From Cokeromyces recurvatus (Eukaryota; Mucoromycota; Mucoromycetes; Mucorales; Mucoraceae): 64,000 nucleotides of DNA. Where the stretch lies: NCBI RefSeq assembly GCF_025118155.1, contig NW_026251411.1, forward strand, positions 248,001 to 312,000, written 5' to 3'. The position numbers and the translations under genes are program-made. This document shows, one piece after another, positions 1-12,803 of this stretch; positions within the stretch are counted from its first letter, which is position 1, and the number at the start of each line of letters is the position of its first letter. The notes below the pieces were generated by a model. The model was not told where the DNA came from, made no database searches, and worked only from the letters and a program-made list of their open reading frames with translations.

Positions 1-287
1 ACTAAATATATATTATATAAAATGTCAGGACTGTATTCATGCGTATAAGTGAAGCTTTATTTCATGTATGTAGCAATATATACAATAAAGAGTTTTAGTA
101 TGAGGCTTATAACATTTATATATATTGTAACTTGTTAAAGAATTCAAGTTCTATTATAGACATATGTGCTTGTAATTAACAGCTTAAAGATTAGTTATTT
201 AATAGATTTATTTCACAAACTCGTACATAGAGGCATATATTGAATAAGATTTGAATTTGACATAAAGTCTTTACATTAAAGGAACTT

Positions 288-338
<51 letters not shown>

Positions 339-414
339 TTCACGCTTACTTGTTGAAAAAAAAAAAAAAGATTTTTTTTTTTATATTAATATACACATAT
401 TTTTTATTTTTTAG
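1..414. other. AT-rich region upstream of the first POL1 exon
   Basis: No coding signal was seen here. The stretch holds a run of about 48 T's (roughly 290-337) and several shorter A/T runs. It ends in a pyrimidine-rich tract closed by TTTTTTAG at about 407-414, which looks like a 3' splice site. A POL1 first exon may therefore lie further left, outside the window, although an intron longer than 400 nt would be unusual beside the 60-110 nt introns seen elsewhere here. Confidence 0.4.
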
Positions 415-3400
415 GACTTTAATCCATTTGGAGACATGACATCAGAAAAGGATACCACTGTAAGCCATATTCGGCATAACTATTTTTCTCCTTCAACGTT
501 GGAAAAAAGTAAATTGGCAACTAGTAGAAATGATAAGAATATAGATCGTGATGATCAACACAATGTCATTCAGCTTTCAAAGAATAATAATAAGGATAAA
601 AGAAAGAACTATAACTTATTACCGACTATAACAAATATGACTCCTATCGAAAGAGAGCAAAATTCTAAAGGATTATTAAGCACTTCTCAAATTAGAGTTC
701 CAAATAAAGAAAATAAGTCTGCATCTAATGATGAGGAGGAGGAGGATCTAATTGTCGATTCTGTAGATTACTTTGCAGAATCCAATCCAATTATTAACAA
801 TAATGGCAATAATAATAATTACAAAGAAGGTACGGATAGTACAAATGCATTGGTTATTATCGATAATGATATAAATCAATCTATCGCTGATAATAATCAT
901 TCATTTTCGTTGACACTTTTTGATAAACGGCAACAGCGATTATCATCTAATCTAGATTTATCCTCTCAAATAGTCGATTATCAAAATGATTTGGACTCTA
1001 GTAATTTTTATAAAAAAGAAAGAACAGCTTCATCTAAAGTTAGTGACTCCAGGAAGAGGTTATATAACGAAATAAGTCAAACTGGAGATCATTTATTTGT
1101 TTCAGAGAGCACAGTCAAAAGAAAAACTAATAAGGATAAACAGCAGCAACAACAAATAGTAGAGAGTGTATCATCTTCTACAGATGCATCAAATCATGAA
1201 TTAATAAAGATTACCTCAGATATATTAAAGAATACTGTAGAAGTTGATAATAATAAATGGAAGTTGGAAGAATCAAGTTTAGTTGCAGACCATATTATTG
1301 AACCTGGCATTGATTTAATAACGGATGAGAAATCAATATTTGACGAAGTTTTGGGACAAGAATCTTCATTAAGAATATGGTGGTATGATGCCTATGAAAA
1401 AGACAATCAAAGCCTGCTTTATTTGTTTGGAAAGGTAGCCACTGAAAAAAAAAAAAAAAAAAAAAAAGAAAAGAAAGAAAAGAAAGTATTCAAATAGCTT
1501 TACTCATTTTTTTTTTTTTGTATAAACAATTGAAGGCTTTTGTTCCGTCTAGAAATAAATATGAAAGTTGTTGTGTTTCAATTCAAAATGTAAAGCAAGA
1601 GCTCTATTTCTTGCCTCGTCCTTTTATCTAATATGGGTAAAGAGAAATAAAACAAAGCCAAAAAAAAAAAAAAAATTCATTGAATATACATACATGTACT
1701 AATTATTTACTACTACATAGCATATGGTATTTCAAAAAATATGCCTGTAACTTTAGATGATGTTTGCATAGAAATAAAACAAATATTAACTAAAGAATTA
1801 AATATCAGTGACAGTAATGATTATCATATAGAAATATGTCGACGTAAATATGCAGGATATTTATCAGATATTCCTGAGGGAGAAACTAGTTTTATCAAGT
1901 TGACTATAAACTATAATCAAGATCGTGGATACTTTCAGAGATTGACATATGGTAAAACCTTTAGTCGTATTTTTGGTGCTGATGTTGATCTCATGCAGCT
2001 TTTCATTTTAAGATATAAAATTATGGGCCCTTGCTGGCTTGAATTTAAGAATGTTACTTTAAATCAAAAACCGAATTCTTGGTGCCGTATCAATGTGATA
2101 ACAAATGATTCTATACAAAAGGACTCTTGTATCGTCATAGTCGATCAAAATATCACTCCACCTCCATTAACCATGATATTCCTTCAATTGCATACAAAGA
2201 TGAATTTTATTACAAACAAATATGAAGTGGTCGCCATTAGTATGCTTACAAAAGAAAACATGGATATTGACAATAAAAAGGCCATGACTCAAGCAGCAAA
2301 GACAGGAAGTCGTATGACATTTATCAAAAAACCTTATTTCGCTAATCATGATGATTATACTGTGTTAAACCAAGCTTTAATGAAAGAAAGAAATGTAAAG
2401 AATCATGTAGTGTTAATTCAGAATACGGAAAGGGATATGATTGAAGTGTTGTTATCAATGATAGATGCGATTGATCCTGATATTATAGTAGGTCATGATT
2501 TTACTCACTTTATGCTAGATATCCTCTTGCAGCGTATGAAAAGCCTAAAGATTCAAAACTGGCATAGATTAGGTAGAATTAAATTTAGTAAATTCCCAAA
2601 ACTCCAGACTAGTCCAGGAGGTACGGAGTTATCTACATATAAAGAAGCATTAGTTATGTCAGGAAGATTAGTTTGCGATATTCTTGCCTCTTCGCAAATT
2701 AGTGAAAAGCAGATCATATGATTTGACTGAACTAGCTCGTGCACTGTTAGATTTGCCTCGTAGTGATAGTTGTACCAGAATGATACGTACCGTTGATGAC
2801 GTTTTGGAAGTTGTTCATCATTGCTCCTATGATGCTTATTTATCATTTGCATTAATGGTTAAACTTCAGATATTACCATTAACAAAGTGTTTAACAAATT
2901 TATCCGGCAATCTTTGGTCGCATACAATGTATGGTGCTCGATTAGAGAGAGTGGAATATTTACTTTTTCATACATTCTATGAACGAGGCTATATTTGCCC
3001 GAATAAAGTTGAATACAACGATGGGCATGCATCATATAATTTGAATGACAGCTGGGATATCTTTAATAATGATCGTGAATCTGCTGAAAACTTGTTATCT
3101 TATGAAGGTGGCCTAGTTCTAGATCCTGTAGTTGGCCTGTATGACGATTATGTATTATTATTAGATTTTAATAGTTTATATCCATCTATTATTCAAGAAT
3201 ATAATGTTTGTTTTACTACTATTTTACGTCAGCAAGTACACCAAAATGAACAAGATATTTCATCAGATCTCTCAATGCCTCCTGGTATTTTACCTGAATT
3301 AGTGAAGAGAGTCGTTAAAGAAAGGAAAAGTATCAAGTCTAGAATGAAAATGACGGGTATCTCTGAAGAACTCAAGTCTCAATTGAATATTCAGCAAATG

Positions 3401-5035
3401 GCATACAAATTGACAGCCAATAGTATGTATGGTTGTTTAGGATCTACCTATTCCCGTTTTTATGCCAAGCCCTTAGCAGCATTTATTACTCGAATGGGTC
3501 GCACCATTTTAAGATCTACAGTTGATCTTGCACGTGAATTAGGCTTGGATGTCATCTATGGAGATACAGATTCGGTTATGATAAATACAAAGACACATAA
3601 TATAAGCAAAGCGAAACAACTTGGACATTTGCTTAAAGAACATGTGAATCGTCGCTACAGATCATTAGAATTAGAAATGGATGGCGTATTTCGACGAACG
3701 CTTCTGTTGAGAAAGAAAAAATATGCTGCTTTATCGATTATGTATAGCAAAAATGATGTTTTACAGGCAAAAATTGAAGTAAAAGGTCTTGAAATGGTTC
3801 GACGTGATTGGTGTCAATTATCACATCGTGTATCTAGCCAAATATTGATGTATATCCTTACCTTTGGTTTAAACACAACTACTGGGAGACATGAATTCCC
3901 CTCAATTGCGCAAGCTATTTATAACAAGTTGACAGAGGTTGCGTCTACCATCAAACAAGTCCATTTAAATGATTTAATTATTCTACAGCAATTGACAAAG
4001 AACTTGAAAGAATATGAAAATAATTTAATGCATGTTATGGTTGCTAAGGATATGCAAAAGAGTTGGATAAATGTTAAAAGGGGCGATGTGATCCCCTATG
4101 TGGTTTGTAAAGATGATAAATGTAGCTTACCGTGTATACCCTCGCATATACATAAAACAAAAGCAGAGATTGATTATGTCTGGTATCTCTGTAAACAGAT
4201 ATTACCTCCTGTGCTAAAAATATGTGGCCCAATTGAAAGTATTGAAGAAGAAGAATTAAAATCATGTTTAGGTATTGATCGTAAGATGTTTAAAAGATCA
4301 AATAGAAAAAGTAAAGCAAATGAAGACAGTGATGAAGAAAATCCAGAATTTGTTATTGAAGAATGGGATAACAATAATAATACAATCTACTTTAATATCA
4401 GCAGAAGATAATATAGAATGCGTTTTAGACATATATTGCTCACATTGTAGTCATAAAGGCCAATATAATGAATTTCTTTGCATCTTAAATGAAAAGAACT
4501 CTGCATATTATGGTTTTCAATGTATACAATGCAGTCATGTATTAACAGCTAATAATATCATTAATCAACTCATACTTGCTATTCGATCTCATATCAACAG
4601 GTATTATTCTTCACCTCTTCTATGTTCTGAGCAACTTTGTAGTAGATTATATCCTCCAGGTCAATCATTAAGTGTTGATGTAAAGTGCCCATTTATCGGC
4701 TGTGGTGGACGCCTTGTTCGTGAGGTACAATGTTTAAAAATAAAAAAAAAAAAGGAAAATAATATGCTTACTTTATATTATTATATCTTTTTTAGTTTAA
4801 TGAATCGAAATTATATAGAAATATCTGTTACTTCTCAGACCTATTTGATTTTCAAAAAGTGAAAGAGGAATATCAAAGGAAGCATATTAATAGGATCCAT
4901 TCAAATGAGCCTCATTATATACCTCTAGAAGATATAGAAATGCATCCAATGTATATTAACATCAAGAAGGAAGTCGACCAATATATATCAATGTCTGCAT
5001 ACAATTATACGAATTTAAAAGATTTTTCATTTTAA
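415..5035 (+). CDS. POL1: DNA polymerase alpha catalytic subunit (N-terminus possibly upstream)
   Basis: Family-B polymerase of the Pol alpha-primase complex, which extends RNA primers at replication origins and lagging strands. Visible in order: a charged, low-complexity N-terminal region; the inactive exonuclease-like domain; the palm with region II DFNSLYPSIIQ (near 3164), the KLTANSMYGCLG motif (near 3410) and the catalytic YGDTDS motif (near 3557); and two C-terminal cysteine clusters (CSHC...C..C and C....C...CPFIGC, about 4440-4720). Exons are about 415-1434, 1536-1636, 1727-4724 and 4796-5035; the last intron is 4725-4795. The reading frame breaks near 1625-1636, 2684-2707 and 4380-4410, each time continuing in another frame with unbroken Pol alpha similarity, so single-base indels are likelier than inactivation. 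The true start may be outside the window; the first in-frame ATG is at 436. Identification is secure. Confidence 0.93.
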
Positions 5036-6020
5036 TACTGTTTAGTATCTTTATTTATTTATTTATTTATCTATTTTCAAGTAAAAAATTAAACTGAAAA
5101 AGGTTTGTGTATAATACGGAATATTTTGAGTCATAAATTTTATTTATATTAGCAATTACATAATACCAGCAGCACAATAACAAATCAATTTGATTTCTCC
5201 AAGTCTATTAAAAGAATAAGTTTTATGAGTCATCATTTATTTTAAAATTGTTATATCTATATTCTTTACGTTGTCTTCAAAGTCAAAAGTGCATATTATT
5301 AATAATTATATTAAATGATTCTTAGTAAGAGTTTGCTTGCATATAACATGTATATTTTTAATTTAATCTTTTTTCTTAAAAAAAATATATATATTCATAT
5401 TATACTCGAATTATATACAAATATATTACCCTGTGAAACTAAATTTACACCTTTTGACACTACACATAGAGATTTCATTTAATTCTTGTACCAAGAAGTG
5501 CAAATTAGCAAGTGGAAAGGTGTACCTCAAAGTTATTTAATTAGATTATAAAAATAAACAGTACAGGTTTGATCTACCCCCTAATATCTTTAATACTACG
5601 CATGTATGAATAGTCATATTAATGTGAATTAATTTAAAGTAGAGACATATAACATTCACTTTGATAATATATATATATTTATTTTATGCAAAAATGGTAA
5701 TTATTCACACTTTTCATTTGTAAATAAAATATATTACACTTGAGCGTGAAATGATTGTTAATATTATATGTATATAGTCTTTAAATGGAATATGTAATAG
5801 GACCCTTATTTAGTATCCACTGAATTAAAAAAAAATTAAGGTTGCCATGGTTCGTTTCCATGATGACAACAATAGCCGTTATTGATATATTTTTCTTTTT
5901 TTTTTTTTTCGGACCCCCGCTTTTTAATTTAATAATTTATTATAAAACTATATTTTTTTTTTTTTTCATTCTCCTTTTTATTTGTCCGTTTTTAATAGTT
6001 TAATAGATTATATTTTACAA
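5036..6020. other. Intergenic region between POL1 and DNM1
   Basis: AT-rich with no supported ORF. It should hold the POL1 3' end and the DNM1 promoter. Pyrimidine tracts at about 5890-5915 and 5952-5967 immediately precede DNM1. An ATGGTTCG...CCATGAT palindrome-like stretch lies near 5847-5863. No RNA gene was recognised. Confidence 0.5.
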
Positions 6021-8691
6021 ATGGACAACTTGATCGAGTTAACCAACAAACTCCAAACTGTAGTTTCCTCGATTGGTGCCGATAACACTTTAGATTTACC
6101 TTTGATTGCAGTTGTAGGTTCACAATCATCTGGTAAATCATCTGTATTAGAGACATTAGTTCAACGTGATTTCCTGCCTCGTGGAAGTGGTATAGTCACT
6201 CGTCGACCACTTGTTTTACAACTTGTTACTTTACCATCATCACAACAACAAGAGTATGGGGAGTTTTTGCATGTCAAAGAAAAAAAGTTTTTTGATTTTG
6301 ATGAAATTCGTCAAGAAATTGAACGCGAAACCAATCGTTTAGCTGGAAGTAATAAAGGGATATCACGCATGCCTATTCATTTGCGCATTTATTCTCCTAA
6401 AGTACTTAATTTGACTTTGGTCGATCTTCCTGGTTTAACCAAGGTAATGTATAAAGTTTGAAAGAGAGAGGAAAAAAAAAAAGTGAAACTAACCTTGAGT
6501 AATTTGTATTTAGATCCCCATAGGTAAATAAATAAAACTTTCAAACATTATAAAATTTAATATAAATGTTATATTTATTGTAGGTGATCAACCCAATGAT
6601 ATTGAAAAACAAATTCGTAGTCTAGTCATGGACTTTATTTCAAATCCGAATAGGTAACATTAAAACCATTCACTTGAAAAAAATAAATAAATAAATAAAC
6701 TAATGTGAATGTCTTTATAGTATTATTTTGGCAGTAACACCTGCTAATTCCGATTTGGTTAATTCAGATTAGTTTGAAAATAGCAAGACAAGTAGATCCT
6801 GAAGGCAAAAGAACAATTGGTGTATTGACAAAACTTGATTTAATGGATGCAGGCACAAATGCTTTAGATATTTTGTCAGGCCGATCTTATCCCTTAAAAT
6901 TAGGATTTATAGGCGTAGTAAATCGAAGTCAACAAGATATTTTAACGAACAAGCCTATTCAGTTGCACTTGAGGCTGAAAATCAATTCTTCCAACAACAC
7001 CCTGCATATCGAAGTGTAGCTTCACGTTGTGGTACTCAGTATCTTAGTAAACAATTAAATACGGTATTTTATTTATTTATTTATTTTTTTCCATCTATTC
7101 AACAAGATTCAAATATAAATTTTGTTTAATTTTTTTTTTAAAAAAAAAATAGATTTTACTTTCACATATTAAAGAGAAATTACCTGAACTAAGAACGAAA
7201 CTAGGTACTTTGATCAGTCAAACACAATTAGAACTAAATCAATATGGAGAGCCATCACGAACGACAGAACCATTTCATCGAGGCTCACTTATTCTTCGAC
7301 TCTTAACCAAATTTTCTAATGATTTTATCGCTGCCATTGATGGTACATCTTCAGAAATGTCCACTAAAGAATTGTGTGGTGGCGCACGTATTTATTATAT
7401 CTTTAATAATGTCTTTGGACAGGCATTAGATGCGATACCCGCTTGTTCAAACTTAACCAATCATGATATTCGTACTGCTATTCGTAACTCAACAGGTCCT
7501 CGTCCTTCATTATTTGTACCTGAATTGGCTTTTGATCTGTTGGTTAGGCCTCAAATTAAATTATTGGAAACACCTAGTTTGAGATGTGTAGAATTAGTTT
7601 ATGAAGAACTTATGAAAGTGTGTCATAATTCAGATACAAAGGTAAAAATTGAAATAATATATATTATTTTCAATTGACATAAAATTAACCAGCTATTTTT
7701 ATTCTATTTTATTTTATTTTTTCAGGAACTATTGAGATACCCACGACTTCATCAAAGACTAATTGAAGTTGTTTCAGAATTATTAAGAGAAAGACTTGGA
7801 CCCACATCGAGTTATATTGAAAGTTTAATTGCAATTGAAAGGGCTTATATTAATACAAATCATCCTGATTTTTTGGGAGCTGCTGGAGCTATGGCTAATT
7901 TAGAATCAGAATCAAAAAAGAAAAAAAAGATAGAATCGAAAAGAAAGGTAGTTGAATATAGTAATAGTAATAGTAATAGTAGTAGAAGTAGTAATAGGTA
8001 TATACATATACATATATATTATTGTTATTAGAATCACTTATCAATGGATACTAAATCAGCAACGGTATTACATAATAATATGAATCATGATAATTTGTCA
8101 GTTGCAGATAGTGAGACTGATTCAGTAAGTAATAACAATAAGGAATCATTTTTAAATTATTTCTTTGGTGGAGCTAGTAAAAATGAGAGACCAGCGTTAG
8201 GATCACAAGAGATGATGGCTAAAGCACAATATGCTCCACCGCCTATGACTGTTAATACCTTGATGGAAAGTGAAATAATGAAGAAATTAGAACAGACATC
8301 CTTAAATGAGGCTCCTTCCCCTAATTCGGTTACAGATAGGGAAGAGTTAGAGATCCATTTAATTCGTATGTATTACAAGTGAGAGAAGGGAAGAGAGACA
8401 AAAACGTTGAAATTAACTCTATACTTTGTCTATTCAGGAACGCTGATTACAAGTTATTTTAATATTGTAAGAAAGAATATTCAAGATTTAGTACCAAAGG
8501 CAGTTATGCATTTACTTGTGAATTATTCAAGAGAGACAGTACAAAATAGACTTGTAGCAGCACTTTATAAAGAAGAGAACTTTGATGAATTACTACAAGA
8601 AGATGATGCAATTGCAACTGAAAGGGAAAAATGTAAAACAATGTTAAATGTCTATAAGCAGGCATTTGAAATAATTAAAAATTCCATGTAA
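6021..8691 (+). CDS. DNM1: Dynamin-related GTPase of mitochondrial/peroxisomal fission
   Basis: Drp1/Dnm1-type large GTPase that assembles on mitochondria and peroxisomes and constricts them. The G1 motif [17 protein letters not shown], the G3 motif DLPGLTK and the G4 motif TKLDLMD are all present. A middle/stalk domain (about 7152-7947), a variable low-complexity insert and a C-terminal GED (about 8438-8688) follow. The [11 protein letters not shown] opening and the GED fit Dnm1 better than Vps1. Start chosen at ATG 6021, which opens [12 protein letters not shown]. Introns read as 6444-6513, 6524-6583, 6654-6720, about 7063-7151, about 7641-7724, 7948-8031 and 8366-8437. The second exon is only 10 nt (6514-6523). 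The frame breaks near 6768-6775, where an in-frame TAG sits in a conserved position, and near 6950-6965. Both look like single-base indels. Confidence 0.9.
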
Positions 8692-8792
8692 CAATTATAA
8701 ACCAGAATGTTTTTTATTGTAAATGTTATGTTTATATTTAAAAGGGCCGCATGGAAAGTTTTAATTTATATAAAATGCTTCTGTACCTATGA

Positions 8793-8795
<3 letters not shown>

Positions 8796-8837
<42 letters not shown>
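8796..8837 (+). repeat. Poly-A tract, about 42 nt
   Basis: An almost pure A run lies between the DNM1 stop and the HEM3 start. Similar tracts recur through the window, and their exact length is unlikely to be reliable. Confidence 0.8.
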
Positions 8838-8839
<2 letters not shown>

Positions 8840-8930
8840 TCAAATAATTTTATTTGTGTAAATACTTATTGTTATATATTTCCTGTTATTTTTTTTTTTC
8901 CTTTTTTATTTTTACATTAAATTATAACAA

Positions 8931-9998
8931 ATGGCTGAAACAATAAAAGAAAAAAAGACATATGTCATCGGTTCTCGTAAATCCCAATTAGCACTCGTAC
9001 AAACCCATATTGTTCGTGATAAACTTCAAACATTATTCCCGAGTATAATTTCAGAATTGAGACAATGTCTACTACAGGGGATAAGATACTTAATCAAGCA
9101 CTTAGCAAGATTGGTGAAAAGGCCCTTTTTACAAAGGAACTTGAAATTGCTCTTGAAAATAAAACTGTCGATTTTGTTGTTCATAGTCTTAAGGATTTAC
9201 CAACAGTTTTACCTGAAGGTATGCATTTGGGGGCCATTATGGAACGTGAAAATCCAAATGATGCATTGGTGTTGAATGCTAAATATAAGGGCAAGACATT
9301 AAGTACTTTACCTCCCGGTTCTGTTATTGGTACAAGCTCACTTAGACGAGTAGCACAATTGAAAAGAAAGTATCCTCATTTAACATTTACAGATGTGGTA
9401 AGCTTTTATTATTTATTTATTTATTTATTTTATTTTATGAATTTATAAAATGCTTATTATTATTATTAAGAGAGGAAATTTAAATACACGATTAGCCAAA
9501 CTGGATGATGAAAATGGTTCTTTCAGTGGTATTATTTTGGCTGTAGCAGGACTTGTACGTCTTGGACAAGGAGATCGTATATCTCAAGTATTGAGTGCCT
9601 CTGACTCTTTACATGCCGTCTCTCAAGGTGCTTTGGGTATTGAATGTCGTAAAGAAGATGATGAAATTCAAAAACTACTCGAGGCTTTAAACCATAATGA
9701 TACACGTCTTACTTGTTTAGCAGAACGTGCATTGATGCGTACTTTAGAAGGTGGTTGTAGTGTACCTATTGGTGTTAATACTAAATTAGAAAACAATATA
9801 CTTTGGTTACATGGTTTAGTAGCTAGTTTAGATGGCCAAGTTGTAGTTGAACATAAAGAAGAAATTAGTCTTGAAGGAGTAAATACGAGAGATGAAAGAG
9901 AAGTGTTGGCCGAGAAATTAGGACACCAAGTTGCTAATACATTATTGAAAAATGGAGCAGATAAAATTTTAGAAGAATTAGCTCATCGTCATCCTTAA
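8931..9998 (+). CDS. HEM3: Porphobilinogen deaminase (hydroxymethylbilane synthase)
   Basis: Third enzyme of haem synthesis: condenses four porphobilinogens into hydroxymethylbilane in the cytosol. Family hallmarks are [13 protein letters not shown] at the N-terminus, the HSLKDLPT catalytic loop, [17 protein letters not shown] (spanning the intron) and EGGCSVPIG, whose cysteine holds the dipyrromethane cofactor. One intron at 9398-9470. The frame is broken near 9036-9043 inside a CCC run: before it LQTLFP, after it [17 protein letters not shown] in the next frame. One missing base explains this completely. Apart from that the protein has normal length and all motifs. It lies 239 bp behind DNM1 on the same strand. 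Confidence 0.95.
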
Positions 9999-10740
9999 AT
10001 TAGATCTTATTGTAATTTTAAAATTAAAACTTACTGTTATTATTAATGAACAGGAATAACGCCCTATGATTGGATAGATTTTATTTTATTTTATTTTTTT
10101 TTTTTCACTTTTACAAGAAACTATTATAACCGTATATAAAAGATAAAGTACTAATCATTCTATTTCACATATTTGAAAGGTTCAGATAAATAGTAAAATA
10201 ACAAAAGAGCGTTCTTTTTAAGCATATAAATAATACGTACGCTGAGATCTAATTTGATATTATTGGATGAGTAGCAGTGTTGTAGTAGCATTCGTGCTGC
10301 CGTATAAATGAATATAATAAGAACACTTTTTTTTTCACATGCAAAATAATTTCATGTATTCAGTACTTGAAATGCGGGGTAATAAAATAAAGGGAATATA
10401 TTCCATTTCTTCTGTCCTTTTTTTTTTTTGTTATTTTGTTTCTTCTTTTATCAATGCTAGACCATTTAGTGGGAAAGCCCTCAAGTAATTTTAAACGTAT
10501 ACAAATCTTGTTGACATTTACATTTGGGTAATAGATAAGCATCGATAAATGCTTGGGAATAACTTGCTGATTTTATTTATTTTTTCTATGCAGTTGGTGT
10601 CTCGTTTTTTATGGTAAAACGAATAAGCTGCCTCTCTTTATTCAAAAACTAAATAAAAAGCAGGCAAGTTAAAACAGGGCATTAAAAAGTATGCATATAT
10701 TAATAATACTTGTCTTCATTTATATTCTGGTAAATAATAG
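9999..10740. other. Intergenic region downstream of HEM3
   Basis: No supported ORF. It contains the HEM3 3' flank and, toward its right end, the unresolved start of the next gene. An ATG near 10588 and one near 10691 are both possible first exons, with a 3' splice-like AATAATAG ending at 10740. Confidence 0.4.
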
Positions 10741-12692
10741 GAAAATCACCTTGGAGAGTAGCTTTAGCTTCATGGTTATTAGTTTATTTTTCACAAAATA
10801 TTTTCTTACTTATTGGTCTGAATGGTAAAATACATTATTTATAATGACTAGTATAAATCTTTATTCATTCTTATTTTTTCTTTTCATATATAAAAGCGCC
10901 TGATCCACTTTCAAGATTAGTAAGTTATATATTTATTTATTTATTTATTTAATTCTTATTTTCTCTTTCTCTTTCTCCTTTTTTTTTTATTGTAGTACAA
11001 GCGCAGCTTTTATCGTGCTACTTGGATCTTGACAGCCCTTGATGCTGGATTTTTCACGGCAATGTCTTTTAAACCATTATGGGTACGTCATATCCTTTCT
11101 ATTGTATTTAGTATTTACTACCTTATTTGCGCTGATGCAGCAGAAGAAAAAGTTCGTAAGACTCGCTCCACTATTTCCGTAGAACAAATGCGCATCTCTT
11201 GGGAAAAGGTGGCACATAATCCAATCCTTAACTTTATTTCAAGAATAACACGTCCCTCTTTGTCGGTGAAGGATATCATGACAGTGTCAAGGGTAATAGA
11301 TCAACAAGGTCATCATTTACCTCCTATTGAGGTTCACCGCTATTATGCAGCTCCTAAGGAAACGTTAAAGGATCATGATACTATCTTGGTTCAGTTCCCA
11401 GGTGGTGGCTTTGTATCCATGCCACCACCATGTCATGAAGATGCGCTTTCTATATGGGCCAATCATACTGGATTACCTGTCTTTAGTGTGAATTATAAAA
11501 AGGCACCTGAATATCCTTATCCATGGCCCATTGATGAATGTTTTGATCTTTATGTAGCTATTGTTCAAAGTAAAGGGAAAGTGCTAGGCCTTTCTGGTAA
11601 AAATAATGTGCGTATTATTTTATTAGGGGATTCTGCGTAAAGTATATATATATATCTACTACTTATAACTTGAAATTTTATTGTATTTATATTTATATTT
11701 ATACATATTATATATATATGTATATATGTATATATGTATATATGTATATAGAGGTGGAAATATTACAGCAGCTGTCACATTGAAAATTATCTCACATAAT
11801 CAAACATCTCTTAGAAACACTATATCCATTAGTAGCACAATACCACGTTTACCTATTCCTTTGGGACTCATTCTTATCTATCCAGCACTAGACTTTGAAA
11901 TGTCTTGTTGGATGTCTCCTCTTCATTGTCCCTTATTCGTGCTGAATCTAATACAAATCTTTTTAGATCTGGTCCTTACAATCCCTTTGGCAAACCAAGG
12001 ATCATCTTAGTCATGTGAGTCCTCTTAGTGTCATTCCTGAGACAGATAAAGCTACACATTGGTGGGAATTAAAGAAAAACCTACTATCCATGATCGTGCG
12101 GTAAACGAAATCAAGTGAGCCATAAAGAGGCCTGGGCTTCCTCACGTCTTGCCATGACGAGTCGTATGAGTTTCTTTAATGATCGTATTATTACTCCAGA
12201 CCTTATGCGTGCTATGGCTATCTGTAAGACATATATATATATATAAGCTGTAACATATTGAGTATTTATTTATTTATATACGTATATCAGTATACTTAGG
12301 ACCTCATGCATCTCCTGATTTCGATAATGATTATTTGTTATCACCTATTAAGGCACCTGAAGAATTATTAGCTCAATTTCCAAAAACGTTTATGATGTGT
12401 GGTGAAAAGATCCTTTAGTCGATGATACTGTCATCTTTGCAGGACGTATTCGACAAGCTAAAACAAAATACATACGATGGATGATATGACGTTCGAGTTC
12501 AATTTTTGGAAGCATCAGTCATGCCTTCTTACAAATGATGGCCGTTTTACCAGAGGCACATGAGGCGGCAAGAATGATTGGAGATTGGGTAAAAGAACTT
12601 TATCAAGATGACATGCCCTTGGTAGTACAAGATTTGACAAACGAAAGGACATGCTTCATCGTAGAAAACGCAATTAGTTACAGGATTTTTTA
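10741..12692 (+). pseudogene. HSL-family alpha/beta hydrolase with membrane N-terminus; frame-broken
   Basis: Lipase/esterase of the hormone-sensitive-lipase (Abhydrolase_3) family. The N-terminal part has about three hydrophobic segments (LASWLLVYFSQNIFLLIGL, ILTALDAGFFTAMSF, HILSIVFSIYYLI), which suggests an ER or lipid-droplet association. The catalytic part shows PGGGFV (oxyanion hole), the nucleophile motif GDSA|GGN spanning the intron 11637-11751, DPLVDD (acid) and a SHAFLQMM region with the probable catalytic His. Exons: 10741-10824, a 23-nt exon 10897-10919, 10996-11636, 11752 onward, and a later piece after an intron near 12223-12289. Frame breaks occur near 11925, 11980, 12080, 12115, 12415 and 12485. 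That is denser than in the neighbours, so either sequence errors or true decay. First exon and start are not resolved. Natural substrate unknown. Confidence 0.65.
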
Positions 12693-12803
12693 AAAGAAGC
12701 AAAAAAAAAAAAAAAAAGAAAAAAAAACTCTTTTTTTATTATTATTATTATTATTCATTTATTATTATTTAATCTATCTCCATTTTCATGGATTTATTAG
12801 TAT

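Noticed and set aside
2684..2720. Programmed frameshift in POL1
   Set aside because: No slippery heptamer with downstream structure was seen, and other genes show the same kind of break; a sequence indel is simpler.
5840..5870. Palindrome-like ATGGTTCG...CCATGAT upstream of DNM1
   Set aside because: The arms are short and imperfect; no support for a regulatory site beyond chance in this composition.
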